This document shows positions 8,759 through 18,114 of a stretch of 64,000 nt of DNA, piece by piece (within the stretch, counting starts at the first letter, position 1; each line of letters opens with the position of its first letter). A model generated the notes under the pieces. It saw nothing but the letters and a program-made list of their open reading frames with translations, made no database searches and was not told the origin of the DNA. A program made the translations under genes and the position numbers. The DNA is taken from assembly GCF_017565765.1 (NCBI RefSeq), contig NZ_JAGDYP010000007.1, positions 1 to 64,000 on the forward strand, read 5' to 3'. Origin of the DNA: Capnocytophaga bilenii (GTDB lineage Bacteria; Bacteroidota; Bacteroidia; Flavobacteriales; Flavobacteriaceae).

Positions 8759-9532
8759 TTAAGGTTTATATTCAAAGCGGTTATCCTGTTTAGCGTGTAG
8801 GGTATCTATTTTAGTAAAATAGTCTATGAGTACATTGCGTACTTTATAGTCCAACATATCTGTTTTTAGCGGATTACTGAAGAAGTACATCGCATCGCCG
8901 CCATACATTAAATAATCGGAAGTAGCTACAAGGTAAGTTGCTTTAGGATTAAAGGGCTTGCCGTGTATGGTGAAGTGGGTTATCTTGCCATCGTGGGTAA
9001 TTTGCAATTGCACTTGCTTGGATAGCGGGTGCGGCAAGCGGTGTTTAATAAGGTAGTCGGCAAGTTCTTGTACCTTCTCGCCGCTCATTGTGAGCACTAC
9101 CATTTCATTTTCAAAGGGCATCAGGTTATATGCCGACCCCATTGTAATATCGCCTTTAGGCAAATCGGAACGAATACCTCCAAAGTTAAGCAGTACAAAA
9201 TCTATAGTTTGCCCTGTGCGCTTTTTGTAATAAGGAGCAATAGTTTCATATATTGCATCAGCAAAAAAATTGCTAATAGGCATATTTAGTGGCGGATTAT
9301 TGCGGTCTTTCACCAAATCCTGAGCATTTTGTGCCAATACTTTATTCATTTCGTTATCCACGTGCTGCCTATAGGGTGCTATAAAATTCTCAATTGTAGC
9401 CTCTTGAGGGCTATTCTCGTCTATAGGTATATTTATTGCCTTAATGAGTGTCAGTACTTGGCTCATAGAAGTTGCACAAGCACTCAATACTATTAAGACA
9501 ATAAAGTAAAGGAATAGTTTTAATTTTTTCAT
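8759..9532 (-). CDS. 5'-nucleotidase C-terminal domain lipoprotein
   Basis: 257 aa. Signal peptide with a lipobox ending LSAC at about residue 19, so a lipoprotein. The rest matches the substrate-binding half of UshA-like nucleotidases: VLLNFGGIRSDLPKGDIT, the LMPFENEMVVLTMSG segment, and a C-terminal YLVATSDYLMYGGDAM. It has no metallophosphatase motifs. It precedes the catalytic-domain gene with 7 bases between the reading frames, reversing the domain order of the one-chain enzyme. An alternative role as a free nucleotide- or sugar-binding protein is possible. Confidence 0.82.
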   Translation of the reverse strand: MKKLKLFLYFIVLIVLSACATSMSQVLTLIKAINIPIDENSPQEATIENFIAPYRQHVDNEMNKVLAQNAQDLVKDRNNPPLNMPISNFFADAIYETIAPYYKKRTGQTIDFVLLNFGGIRSDLPKGDITMGSAYNLMPFENEMVVLTMSGEKVQELADYLIKHRLPHPLSKQVQLQITHDGKITHFTIHGKPFNPKATYLVATSDYLMYGGDAMYFFSNPLKTDMLDYKVRNVLIDYFTKIDTLHAKQDNRFEYKP

Positions 9533-9571
9533 AAATTGTTGTTCTTAATTTTAGTCTATCGGTATTTTCAT

Positions 9572-10441
9572 TTAAAACTGCACATTGGCAGCTACCTCTT
9601 TTTTCAGTTCTGCCGAAGCCTCTACCAAAGGCAATCGCACATAAGGCTCACAAAGCCCTTTGGCTGCTAATATAGCCTTGATACCTATAGGATTCCCTTC
9701 TTTAAACGCCAACCCTATTTTGGGTAACAAACCGTAGTGCAATTGGTTGGCTTCAGCTACTTTGCCTTCCAATCCCAAACGCACCATTTGCGAAAATTCA
9801 GCAGGATAGGCAATGCCTATTACCGAAATAGCGCCTTTACCCCCCATATACACTGAAGGTAAGGTAGTGCCGTCATCGCCCGATAGGAATGTAAAGCCTG
9901 CAGGCAGCTGTTTTAACAATTGCATATCAAATACCAAGTTGCCCGAAGCCTCTTTCACAGCGGTAATATTACTAAAATTAGTAGCCAAAGACACAATCGT
10001 TTCCGCTGTCATTGATACCCCCGTTCTGCCTGGTACATTGTAAAGTATAATAGGTAACGGACTTGCCTGTGCTATGGCTGCAAAATGGGCATACATACCA
10101 GCTTGTGAAGGCTTGTTGTAATAAGGCGTTACCGATAAAATTGCTACAAAGTCATCTAATTGAGTATGTTTTATCTCGTCTATCACATTTTGGGTGTTGT
10201 TACCGCCTATCCCTATTACCAAGGGTACGCGTTTGTTATTAACCCTCACAATAGTATTACATACCAATTGTTTTTCCTCTTTGGTGAGGGTGGGTGCTTC
10301 GCTGGTAGTACCCAAAGCAACAATAAATTCCACTCCACCAGCAATTACGTACTCTACAATCCTTTCCAAGGCAGGTATGTCCACTTGGTTATCAGCTGTA
10401 AAGGGGGTAATCAGTGCTACCCCTGTTCCTTTAAGTTCCAT
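9572..10441 (-). CDS. dapA: 4-hydroxy-tetrahydrodipicolinate synthase
   Basis: 289 aa. Condenses pyruvate with aspartate semialdehyde in the lysine/diaminopimelate pathway, in the cytosol. The Schiff-base Lys163 is in AVKEASGN, Thr45-Thr46 in GTTSE and Tyr134 in LYNVPGRTG, all in the expected places for a catalytic TIM barrel. It is followed 39 bases later by the split nucleotidase genes and preceded by the DUF6913 gene with 8 bases between, so the four form one operon. Confidence 0.95.
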   Translation of the reverse strand: MELKGTGVALITPFTADNQVDIPALERIVEYVIAGGVEFIVALGTTSEAPTLTKEEKQLVCNTIVRVNNKRVPLVIGIGGNNTQNVIDEIKHTQLDDFVAILSVTPYYNKPSQAGMYAHFAAIAQASPLPIILYNVPGRTGVSMTAETIVSLATNFSNITAVKEASGNLVFDMQLLKQLPAGFTFLSGDDGTTLPSVYMGGKGAISVIGIAYPAEFSQMVRLGLEGKVAEANQLHYGLLPKIGLAFKEGNPIGIKAILAAKGLCEPYVRLPLVEASAELKKEVAANVQF

Positions 10442-10449
10442 AATTTATT

Positions 10450-10968
10450 TTATTTACGAATGATTGTACTCAAAACTTTTTTTACTTCCGAAGCAAACAA
10501 CTCTCCCTGCGCAGGCGAGCAGCCTATCACTATATCGTTGTATTGTAGGTCTATTCCTTGAAAACCAATGCGCAATTTAGCTTTTATAGACGATGAAAGC
10601 AGTAATAAAGGCAGTTTAGGCTCACTAAAATAGTTAATAAGCAAGTCAAATTCTTGTTCTGCAAGACGATCGGCGTGATAATTGCGTACCTTTCCCTGCC
10701 AATTGATTTCTTTATCAATCAAAATAGGGGTGCCATCGTTGTGTGTTTCTTCCGAAGTGCGTTTATAACCCAATATAATTTGATTTTCAGGACGAATATT
10801 GTAATATTTTATAAGGCTTAGCAGTGGTTTTATATCTTTCACCACATCCATATCAATAATACAGCCCACTTTCACAAGTTCGTTATTCAGCTTGTTGTTA
10901 TATTTAGCCAAAAGTTTAAAGTTCTTGCGAATTTTATTCTTTATGTAATAATTCTTTATAAATTCCAC
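10450..10968 (-). CDS. DUF6913 family protein
   Basis: 172 aa, cytosolic, no signal peptide. The N-terminal NYYIKNKIRKNF segment and the C-terminal LRIGFQGIDLQYNDIVIG are features I associate with the DUF6913 family, which often sits beside dapA in Flavobacteriia. Function is unknown. It opens the dapA operon; a TATATTTG box lies at 11008-11015 upstream. Confidence 0.7.
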   Translation of the reverse strand: MEFIKNYYIKNKIRKNFKLLAKYNNKLNNELVKVGCIIDMDVVKDIKPLLSLIKYYNIRPENQIILGYKRTSEETHNDGTPILIDKEINWQGKVRNYHADRLAEQEFDLLINYFSEPKLPLLLLSSSIKAKLRIGFQGIDLQYNDIVIGCSPAQGELFASEVKKVLSTIIRK

Positions 10969-11007
10969 AGTTTGTATAATTTTCTATATCTCTTAAGTTT
11001 CAGGCGA

Positions 11008-11015
11008 CAAATATA
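11008..11015 (-). promoter_or_regulatory. -7 box of the DUF6913-dapA operon
   Basis: TATATTTG on the minus strand, 39 bases before the ATG at 10968. The -33 element is unclear. Confidence 0.45.
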
Positions 11016-11068
11016 CAAAATATTTTCTATTTTTGAATAATGATTTTTTGAATTATTGCAGATATTAG

Positions 11069-12769
11069 TTAAGAATCAAACTGTTTTATTTCCTTCAGTT
11101 GCTCGTCATCTATGTTGTAAATGTCGTTTTTGATGATTTGTTGCCCTTGTTCGTCTATCCAAGAAGTATTGTAAATAATATTGATTTTAAACTTTGTTTT
11201 TAGAGGAACGCGATATTGGTTGCGCTTGCCGTGCATTGCTTCATTTACACGCTCTTCTGTCCAAGGGTTCTCAGCATCTTCATTTTTAAGTAGCTGATAA
11301 GCAAGCTGTGATGGATTTTGCACCCGTACACAACCGTGACTAAGGGCGCGTACTTCTCTGTCAAAAAAATATTTAGAAGGAGTATCGTGCAAGTAGATGC
11401 TCATATTATTGGTAAGAATAAATTTCACCAATCCCAATGAATTATTCGCCGATGGTGCTTCTACAAAAAAGAAACCGCGTTTGTGCACTGCAGGGTCGTT
11501 CCAATCCACCTGAGTAGGGTCTATTTTTTTACCGTTTTCGTACATCGTATAGCCTCTATTTTTATACTTTTCTGGGTTGGCTTGTGATACTATTTGGGGT
11601 ATCATCTCTTTTTTGATAATACTTTGCGGTACCGACCACGTAGGGCGAAATTCTACGTATTGTATCGTATCGGTAAAAATAGGTGTAGAAGTAGCTGATT
11701 TTCCTACCACTACTTTAGTTTCAAAAAGTACTGAATCTTTTTGGTAAAGAGCAAGTTTAAAATCTGGGATATTCACTATAGCGTAATTATCGCCCAAATT
11801 GTTGTTAAACACGCGCATACGTTCCATATTTAGCTGTAGCAAGTCGCGCTCTTTGGTGGGGTTCATATTGATAAAATAGAGCGTTTGCTTACCCAAAACG
11901 CCATCGGGGGTAAGCCCTTTACTTTGTTGAAAACGTTGTACCGCAGCTATTAGGGTACTATCTACGGTTTCAGGAGTATCTGTAATAGAACTATCAAAGC
12001 CTTTTTGTTTCAGTATATTGCGCAGCTGTGTTACTACAGTGGCTGTATAGCCCACCGCAAAGTTTTTAGGATTGTCAATCGTTAGCACCGAAAGTGAGTC
12101 GGCAGTGAGCTTTTTAAGTGCTGCGTATTTTACCCGCATCTTTTGGTATTGTTTAGAGGTGGGTAATAAACTCGTTATCAGACCGCTCAAAGGTTCTTTA
12201 TCGTCTATCTGCAACAATAAGTCCGAAGGGCTTAGCGTGTTTTTAGGTCTAAACCACGAGTGCTCTCCGTAAAACTTCTTAGCAAAACGCCCTTTGGTGA
12301 GGTGCTCTAATAGCAAGAAAAAAGATGCTGTAATTTCTTTATCGCATTCTGCCTTTACCTCATCGGGCACCTGATGGGCATAGAGACTATCCACTGTATT
12401 TTTAAGTGCTGTACGCCTATAGGTTTCGGGATTAAGCCCATCGCTATCTATGCTATCCAATACGGCAAGGTATTCAGCAAAAAGACGCGAAGGCATATCT
12501 TGGTACAACCAGCGCGTTTTCATTCCGTTTTGTATGTAATAACTAAGTGTGTGTGACTGTACACCTTTTTTGTAATTATTATCCAACACTACCAGCTGTG
12601 CAAATGCAGCTGCAGTAGTATCTACAGCAATAGTTAGTGCTTCTTTATACACTTCTTCGCCTGTTTCTCGCAAAGACGAATTGGGGTGTGATGAAGGGTC
12701 ATTTTTACAGCTTTGCATCACAAACAATACACCTATGAGCAGTAAGTATTTAATAATCGTGTTTATCAT
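11069..12769 (-). CDS. L,D-transpeptidase lipoprotein (YcbB/LdtD-like)
   Basis: 566 aa. Signal peptide with lipobox (LFVMQSC at about 15-21), so anchored in a membrane facing the periplasm. The order is a helical scaffold domain, a peptidoglycan-binding domain at about 270-305 (AAVQRFQQSKGLTPDGVLG), then the YkuD catalytic domain with His and nucleophile Cys480 in SHGCVRVQNP. It should form 3-3 cross-links or attach substrates to peptidoglycan. The size and insertion pattern match the long YcbB class. Last gene of the nth-bioA-ldt operon, 22 bases after bioA. Confidence 0.9.
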   Translation of the reverse strand: MINTIIKYLLLIGVLFVMQSCKNDPSSHPNSSLRETGEEVYKEALTIAVDTTAAAFAQLVVLDNNYKKGVQSHTLSYYIQNGMKTRWLYQDMPSRLFAEYLAVLDSIDSDGLNPETYRRTALKNTVDSLYAHQVPDEVKAECDKEITASFFLLLEHLTKGRFAKKFYGEHSWFRPKNTLSPSDLLLQIDDKEPLSGLITSLLPTSKQYQKMRVKYAALKKLTADSLSVLTIDNPKNFAVGYTATVVTQLRNILKQKGFDSSITDTPETVDSTLIAAVQRFQQSKGLTPDGVLGKQTLYFINMNPTKERDLLQLNMERMRVFNNNLGDNYAIVNIPDFKLALYQKDSVLFETKVVVGKSATSTPIFTDTIQYVEFRPTWSVPQSIIKKEMIPQIVSQANPEKYKNRGYTMYENGKKIDPTQVDWNDPAVHKRGFFFVEAPSANNSLGLVKFILTNNMSIYLHDTPSKYFFDREVRALSHGCVRVQNPSQLAYQLLKNEDAENPWTEERVNEAMHGKRNQYRVPLKTKFKINIIYNTSWIDEQGQQIIKNDIYNIDDEQLKEIKQFDS

Positions 12770-12791
12770 TGTTGTTGTTTTAAGTTACGAA

Positions 12792-14063
12792 TTACGAAAA
12801 TTTATGAATAGCTTCTTCTATCACCTCATATACTTTGCTAAGTTGAGCATCCGTAATGATGTAAGACGGCAATATATAGATGCTGTTGCCTACAGGGCGC
12901 AGAATAACGCCTTTAGAGATGAAAAAGTTATAGAGTTTATCGCGGAAAGAACCGTAATAATCGGTATTTTCGGCTGTTTTGAGTTCAAAAGCTAAAATTA
13001 CCCCCAAGGTGCGCGGATTGAGCACTTGTGGATATTGGGCAATGCGTTGCAAAAACTCGTGATGGCGTTGCGCTACACGCTTTAAGTTTGCTTGCATCTC
13101 ATCTGATTGCAGTATTTTTATCGCCTCAAGGGCTATAGCACAACCCGTTGGGTTTGCAGTGAAAGTATGTCCGTGAAAAAGGGCTTTATTTACATCATCA
13201 CTATAAAACCCATCAAATATTTTTTGAGTAGCTGTAGTAACCGCAAGGGGTATGGTGCCACCAGTGAGTGCTTTGGAGAGACAAATAATATCAGGTTTGT
13301 GCTCTAAATAATCGGAGGCAAAGGTACGCCCTGTGCGCCCGAAGCCTGTCATTACTTCATCGGCAATGGTAATAACGTTATTGGCTTGTGCTATTTGTAT
13401 CAACTTATCGAGGGCTGCTGGCTCATAGATTTGCATACCCGAAGCACCTTGCACCAAAGCCTCAAAAATAAAAGCGGCAGGCTGATGCTCGTCAATCACT
13501 TGTTGTAGTTTTTGGGCAGCTGCATCGCTTCCTTTTTCGGGCAGTGGAATACGCACTACCTTCAGCAAGTGATTTTTGAAGGCTTCTGTAAAAAATGAAA
13601 TACCTGAGGCTGCCATTGCTGCAAAAGTATCACCGTGAAAAGCATTCTCAAAAGCTACTACCGTAAATCGTTTTTCGCCTTTGTTAAAAAAGTATTGCAA
13701 TGCCATTTTAATAGCAATTTCTACAGCGGTAGAGCCATTGTCGGAAAAGAATACTTTTTGCTGATTATCAGGCAGAATACTGATAAGTTTTTCGGCAAGA
13801 AGTACAGCAGGTTCGTGTGTAAATCCGCCAAAGAGTACGTGCTCTAAATGAGTGAGTTGTTTGTAGGCAGCTTGTGCCAATTGTTGGTTGCTATGCCCGT
13901 AGGGGTTTACCCACCAGCTGGCGATAGCATCAATATATTCGTTGCCGTTTTCGTCCCAAAGAAGCGCATCTTTTCCTTTTACAATAGCCAGAGGTTTAGC
14001 AGCAGTTTGGTGTTGGGTGTAAGGATGCCATAGGTGTTGGGCATCGCGTTGTTGTAAATTCAT
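12792..14063 (-). CDS. bioA: Adenosylmethionine-8-amino-7-oxononanoate aminotransferase
   Basis: 423 aa, class III PLP aminotransferase of biotin synthesis; uses SAM as amino donor. BioA-like landmarks include LWHPYTQH near the N-terminus, the SWWVNPYGH segment, FFSDNGSTAVEIAIKMA, ITIADEVMTGFGRTG and the PLP-lysine segment CLSKALTGG at about residue 260. Its start overlaps the end of nth by 4 bases. No other bio genes are in the window. Confidence 0.92.
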   Translation of the reverse strand: MNLQQRDAQHLWHPYTQHQTAAKPLAIVKGKDALLWDENGNEYIDAIASWWVNPYGHSNQQLAQAAYKQLTHLEHVLFGGFTHEPAVLLAEKLISILPDNQQKVFFSDNGSTAVEIAIKMALQYFFNKGEKRFTVVAFENAFHGDTFAAMAASGISFFTEAFKNHLLKVVRIPLPEKGSDAAAQKLQQVIDEHQPAAFIFEALVQGASGMQIYEPAALDKLIQIAQANNVITIADEVMTGFGRTGRTFASDYLEHKPDIICLSKALTGGTIPLAVTTATQKIFDGFYSDDVNKALFHGHTFTANPTGCAIALEAIKILQSDEMQANLKRVAQRHHEFLQRIAQYPQVLNPRTLGVILAFELKTAENTDYYGSFRDKLYNFFISKGVILRPVGNSIYILPSYIITDAQLSKVYEVIEEAIHKFS

Positions 14064-14692
14064 TTTTTCTTTGATTGTATAATGGTATTGGTTATAATAT
14101 CTTTTTCTAAGCTCCAGCCTCTTGCAGGGCTATACTCTCGCCCGTATAATATAATTTGTATGTGGAGTTTATTCCATTTGTCTTTGGGGAAAAGACGCTT
14201 GGCATCTTTTTCGGTTTGAGTAACGGAAGAGCCATCGGAGAGCCCCCAGCGATGCATCAGGCGGTGTATATGGGTATCTACAGGAAAAGTAGGAATACCA
14301 AAGGCTTGTGATAGTACTACACTAGCTGTTTTATGTCCTACAGATGGTAGCGCTTCAAGCTCTTCAAATGTTTGTGGCACTTCGCCGTTATGTTTGTCAA
14401 TAAGTATTTGTGATAAGCCGTGTATGCCTTTTGATTTCATCGGCGATAAGCCCAATGGCTTGATAATCTCACGTATTTCATCTACCGATAGCAGTACCAT
14501 ATCATAAGGATTATCGGCTTTGGCAAAAAGTATTGGGGTAATGGTATTTACGCGTGCATCGGTAGTTTGTGCCGATAGCAATACCGCAATCAGCAAAGTG
14601 TAAGGATCTTTGTGATGCAGTGGGATTTCTATCTGAGGGTAAAGTTCCTCAAGGGTATTGATGATAAACTTTATTTTCTCTGCTTTTTTCAC
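14060..14692 (-). CDS. nth: Endonuclease III lacking the Fe-S cluster cysteines
   Basis: 210 aa from a GTG at 14692. A longer frame begins at an ATG at 14713, but that codon lies inside the probable -7 box (14711-14718) and adds seven residues not typical of the family. DNA glycosylase/AP lyase of base-excision repair. The helix-hairpin-helix LPSVGHKTA with the catalytic Lys and the later VDTHIHR with the catalytic Asp are both present. The C-terminal four-Cys iron-sulfur motif of the E. coli enzyme is absent: the chain ends YSPARGWSLEKDIITNT with no Cys there. Overlaps bioA by 4 bases. Confidence 0.88.
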   Translation of the reverse strand: MKKAEKIKFIINTLEELYPQIEIPLHHKDPYTLLIAVLLSAQTTDARVNTITPILFAKADNPYDMVLLSVDEIREIIKPLGLSPMKSKGIHGLSQILIDKHNGEVPQTFEELEALPSVGHKTASVVLSQAFGIPTFPVDTHIHRLMHRWGLSDGSSVTQTEKDAKRLFPKDKWNKLHIQIILYGREYSPARGWSLEKDIITNTIIQSKKK

Positions 14693-14710
14693 TTCTAAGA
14701 AATTACGCCG

Positions 14711-14718
14711 CAAAGGTA
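14711..14718 (-). promoter_or_regulatory. -7 box of the nth-bioA-ldt operon
   Basis: TACCTTTG on the minus strand; a TTG lies 23 bases upstream, longer than the usual 19-21. It supports the GTG start at 14692 for nth. Confidence 0.5.
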
Positions 14719-14792
14719 ATAAAAAATAATGATATAGTAGGCAACGAACGTTAATTTTTTGTTAAAAAGCGAAATAACACTATTTATGGTAT

Positions 14793-14800
14793 TATTTTTG
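14793..14800 (+). promoter_or_regulatory. -7 box of the HYC_CC_PP operon
   Basis: TATTTTTG on the plus strand, 16 bases before the ATG at 14817. No clear TTG partner. Confidence 0.4.
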
Positions 14801-14816
14801 TACCCTGATAATCATA

Positions 14817-15254
14817 ATGAAAAAGATTTTTATACATATTATTCTTTCACTACTCATCTTGTTCTCAAACTCAGGATGGGCAATATCTTTTCATTACTGC
14901 CATAACAAACTTACTTCGGTAACTCTGCAATACAGTGAAACTGACATAGAAGAGGGTTGTACCGATATGGATAGTTGTTGTGGTGATGATGAAGAGGCTG
15001 AAGATGATATGAGCAATGACGATGAGGGTTGTTGCAAAAAATCTTCTGTAACTTCTTCAACTTCTGATAGCGTTGATGTTGTAAAGCTGTTTAGCTTGCA
15101 TCTTCCTATATTTGTGCTATCGGGTGAATCATTTGTTTTATTAAACGCTGACATTGTTCCTGCAGCAGCAAAAGAGTCTGTTACGCCTATTTACTATGGT
15201 TCAGGAGGTCTTCCGCTATATGCGCTTTACTGTCAGCGGGTGTTTTATGCTTGA
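14817..15254 (+). CDS. HYC_CC_PP family exported Cys-rich protein
   Basis: 145 aa. An N-terminal signal peptide (about 1-22) is followed by the name-giving HYC at about residues 26-28, then two Cys-pair clusters (DSCCGDDEE and EGCCKKS) in a very acidic stretch, and a hydrophobic C-terminal part. The His/Cys clusters suggest binding of a soft metal such as copper in the periplasm. It precedes a TonB receptor and an HMA-domain protein on the same strand, an association I recall from other Bacteroidota. Role as a metal sensor, chaperone or receptor partner is inference. Confidence 0.75.
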   Translation: MKKIFIHIILSLLILFSNSGWAISFHYCHNKLTSVTLQYSETDIEEGCTDMDSCCGDDEEAEDDMSNDDEGCCKKSSVTSSTSDSVDVVKLFSLHLPIFVLSGESFVLLNADIVPAAAKESVTPIYYGSGGLPLYALYCQRVFYA

Positions 15255-15279
15255 TACTTTTTTTGGATAAGGTGTAGGA

Positions 15280-15386
15280 AGGCTGCGCCAGTTCGGTTCG
15301 AGCCGCACAGGCTTCACATACTCGGCTGCGCCAGCTCGCCGACTTTCCTTCGCTCATCCTTCGCTCAACCTTCGCTGAAGGTTCGC
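15280..15386. repeat. REP-like repeat copy inside the metal-uptake operon
   Basis: Contains TTCGAGCCGCACAGGC, two GGCTGCGCCAG(C/T)TCG units and three CCTTCGCTCA-type units ending in an inverted GAAGGTTCG, matching the cluster at 3592-3710. It separates the HYC_CC_PP gene from the TonB receptor gene. Confidence 0.7.
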
Positions 15387-15455
15387 TTAAAGAAGGGGCG
15401 AGATGACGCTGTATCAAAAGAAGTAAAAAAAATAAAACACTTAAAGAAAATAAAA

Positions 15456-17717
15456 ATGTACAAATCATATATATTTATCATAGGGCTATTGTTGCCCTTA
15501 TCACTCTTTGCTCAAACATTTAGCAAAGGAATGGTTGTAGATGAAGCTCACCAACCGCTAATAGGTGCTGAGGTATATTGGGAAAATACCGAAATTGGTG
15601 TTTCTACCGATGAACAAGGCAACTTTACCCTTAAAAATACCCCCGATTCACATACTTTGGTAGTAAAATACGTAGGCTACCAAATTAAAAAAATAAAAGT
15701 AACAGGACAAGCTCCATTACACATACAATTAGCTCCTGAAGCCGATTTAGACGAAGTAGTCGTAACCCAAAAACGTGCTAAAGTGATGAAATCTCAATTT
15801 CAGGTGGCTAACATACAAACAATGAGCAGCGGGGAACTGCTAAAAGCGGCGTGCTGCAACTTGTCGGAAAGCTTTTCTACCAATCCATCAATAGATGTGA
15901 ACTTCTCTGATGCTGTTACGGGTAACAAACAAATAAAAATGTTGGGACTTACAAGTCCGTATATACTAATGGCAGAAGAGAACATTCCTGCAATGCGAGG
16001 GGCTTCGCAGGCTTATGGTTTATCGTTCGTACCAGGTACGTGGATAGAGAGTATTCAAATTACAAAGGGTGCGGGTAGCGTAATCAATGGGTATGAAAGT
16101 ATATCGGGGCAAATAAACTACGAGATAGAAAAACCGATGAATACCTCGCCTTTCTTTTTAAACTTGTATGCTTCGGGCGATAAAAGATATGAAATCAACG
16201 CCCATACCAATAAGCGTCTGTCGGACAAGTGGGCAACAACGCTCTTGGCTCACGGCAATGTGCGTCAAGAAAAATCTGACCACAACAACGATGGCTTTAT
16301 TGATAGTCCATTAGGAAACCAAATCAACTTGTTAAATCGCTGGCAGTATACCAATCACGAAAAAGGTTGGGTAGGCTTTTTGAACCTAAACTATATGAAA
16401 GACGACCGCCAAGCGGGTGAAATGCGCTTTGATAGGCTTACGGATAAACTTACTCACAATGCGTGGGGTAGCGAAGTAAATTCGGAACGATGGGGTGCTA
16501 CCAACAAAATAGGCTATGTGTTCCCCGAAATGCCTTATAAGAGTTTCGGTTTCCAAAATTCGTTTTTGTCGCACAAACAAAACTCGTATTTTGGATTAAA
16601 CCAATACGATATTCACCAAAAAAGTTGGTATGGTAACTTTATTTATAACTCTATCATAGGAAATGCAAAACACAAATTTGCTACAGGCTTAAACGGAAGT
16701 TATGACGATTATGACGAAGAATTAGCACTGCCTTATGCTTATAACGATTTTTCGCGTGTAGATAGACAAATGGGGGCTTTCTTTGAATATACTTATGACA
16801 ATCAAAGCAACTTCAGCGTGGTGGCTGGCTTGCGTGCCGATAGTCACAACCACTTGGGCTATTTTATTACACCACGCTTGCACTTGCGCTATAACCCTTG
16901 GAAAAATGCTACTTTTAGGCTTTCGGCAGGTAGAGGAAAACGTGCTGCCAATGTGATTGCCGAAAATCAGCAGTTCTTGGCTTCTAATCGCCAATTTATA
17001 CTAAGGGGTGATGGTGGTAAGTTGTACGGCTTCAACCCCGAAATAGCGTGGAACTACGGAGCGAGTTTCTTGCAAACCTTTAAGGTATTGGGCAAAAACG
17101 CAGAAGTATCTGTAGATTTTTATCGCACTGACTTTAGCAATCAGGTAGTTGCCGATGTAGATCACTCGGCGCAACAGGTGCTTTTCTATAACCTAAATGG
17201 TAAAAGTTTTGCCAATTCACTACAAGCTGACTTCAGTATCAGTCCTGCCAAAGGTTTAGACGTGAAAGCAGCTTATAAATATTACGATGTGGAAACTACT
17301 TTCACCAAAGGGCTAATGGAAAAAACACTTACCCCCAAACAACGTTGGTTTGCCAATGTAGCATACGAAACAGAAGATAACCACGAAAATAACCACTCTC
17401 AATGGAAATTTGATGTTACCTTCAACTGGCTAGGCGAACAACGCCTTCCTGATACAAGTGCTAACCCTCTGCCCTACCAAATGGAAGCGTATGCGCCTGC
17501 TTTTGCTACGCTCAATGCACAAGTTACAAAAGTGTTTTCTAAACGCTTTGAAGTATATGTAGGTGGTGAAAACCTCACTAATTACAAACAGAAAAATGGT
17601 ATAGTAGCTGCTAATGCTCCTTTTGGTGCTTACTTTGATAGTACGATGCAGTACGCGCCTGCTTTTGGGGCTATGTATTACGCTGGACTACGTTTCAAAC
17701 TAATAGCAGATAAATAA
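15456..17717 (+). CDS. TonB-dependent outer-membrane receptor, probably for a metal
   Basis: 753 aa. Signal peptide (about 1-20), then a CarboxypepD_reg-like beta-sandwich (about 22-100), a plug domain with RGASQAYGLSFVPGTWIESIQITKGAG (in pieces, about 165-200), and a long 22-strand-type barrel ending in AGLRFKLIADK. It would import a ligand across the outer membrane using TonB energy. Its neighbours, a Cys-rich HYC_CC_PP protein before and an HMA metal-binding protein after, suggest copper or a copper complex. The gap to the HMA gene is 42 bases. Confidence 0.88.
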   Translation: MYKSYIFIIGLLLPLSLFAQTFSKGMVVDEAHQPLIGAEVYWENTEIGVSTDEQGNFTLKNTPDSHTLVVKYVGYQIKKIKVTGQAPLHIQLAPEADLDEVVVTQKRAKVMKSQFQVANIQTMSSGELLKAACCNLSESFSTNPSIDVNFSDAVTGNKQIKMLGLTSPYILMAEENIPAMRGASQAYGLSFVPGTWIESIQITKGAGSVINGYESISGQINYEIEKPMNTSPFFLNLYASGDKRYEINAHTNKRLSDKWATTLLAHGNVRQEKSDHNNDGFIDSPLGNQINLLNRWQYTNHEKGWVGFLNLNYMKDDRQAGEMRFDRLTDKLTHNAWGSEVNSERWGATNKIGYVFPEMPYKSFGFQNSFLSHKQNSYFGLNQYDIHQKSWYGNFIYNSIIGNAKHKFATGLNGSYDDYDEELALPYAYNDFSRVDRQMGAFFEYTYDNQSNFSVVAGLRADSHNHLGYFITPRLHLRYNPWKNATFRLSAGRGKRAANVIAENQQFLASNRQFILRGDGGKLYGFNPEIAWNYGASFLQTFKVLGKNAEVSVDFYRTDFSNQVVADVDHSAQQVLFYNLNGKSFANSLQADFSISPAKGLDVKAAYKYYDVETTFTKGLMEKTLTPKQRWFANVAYETEDNHENNHSQWKFDVTFNWLGEQRLPDTSANPLPYQMEAYAPAFATLNAQVTKVFSKRFEVYVGGENLTNYKQKNGIVAANAPFGAYFDSTMQYAPAFGAMYYAGLRFKLIADK

Positions 17718-17759
17718 AAAGAAATAGAACTATAACAACAAAATAAAAAATAGTAAACA

Positions 17760-18110
17760 ATGAACATTAAAACATTTTTATGGATAGCTTTAAGCCTAAT
17801 AGGGCTTGGCACCGCAGGGGCACAAACTACGCCCAACAAAAACAAAAAAGTAGAATTTGCTGTAGGAGGCAATTGCGAACAGTGTAAGGCTCGTATAGAA
17901 AAAGCGGCTTACAGTGTGAAAGGAGTGAAAAGTGCTAATTGGAACATCAATAGTGGTAATATCACCCTTATCATAGACGAACGCAAATGCAGCGAAAGCG
18001 ATGTGCAAAAAGCCATTGCCAAAGTAGGACACGATGCTGGCAAAGAACGTGCTGATGATGCTGTGTACAACAAGCTACACAACTGCTGTCTGTACGAAAG
18101 ATTACCATAA
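17760..18110 (+). CDS. Exported heavy-metal-associated (HMA) domain protein
   Basis: 116 aa. Signal peptide (about 1-22, ending AGAQ), then a ferredoxin-like HMA domain with the metal-binding CxxC in GNCEQCKARIEKA (about residues 38-50). A second Cys pair lies near the end (HNCCLYERLP). It probably binds copper in the periplasm and hands it on or buffers it. Last gene of the HYC_CC_PP-TonB operon; a strong terminator follows 4 bases later. Confidence 0.87.
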   Translation: MNIKTFLWIALSLIGLGTAGAQTTPNKNKKVEFAVGGNCEQCKARIEKAAYSVKGVKSANWNINSGNITLIIDERKCSESDVQKAIAKVGHDAGKERADDAVYNKLHNCCLYERLP

Positions 18111-18114
18111 ACAC

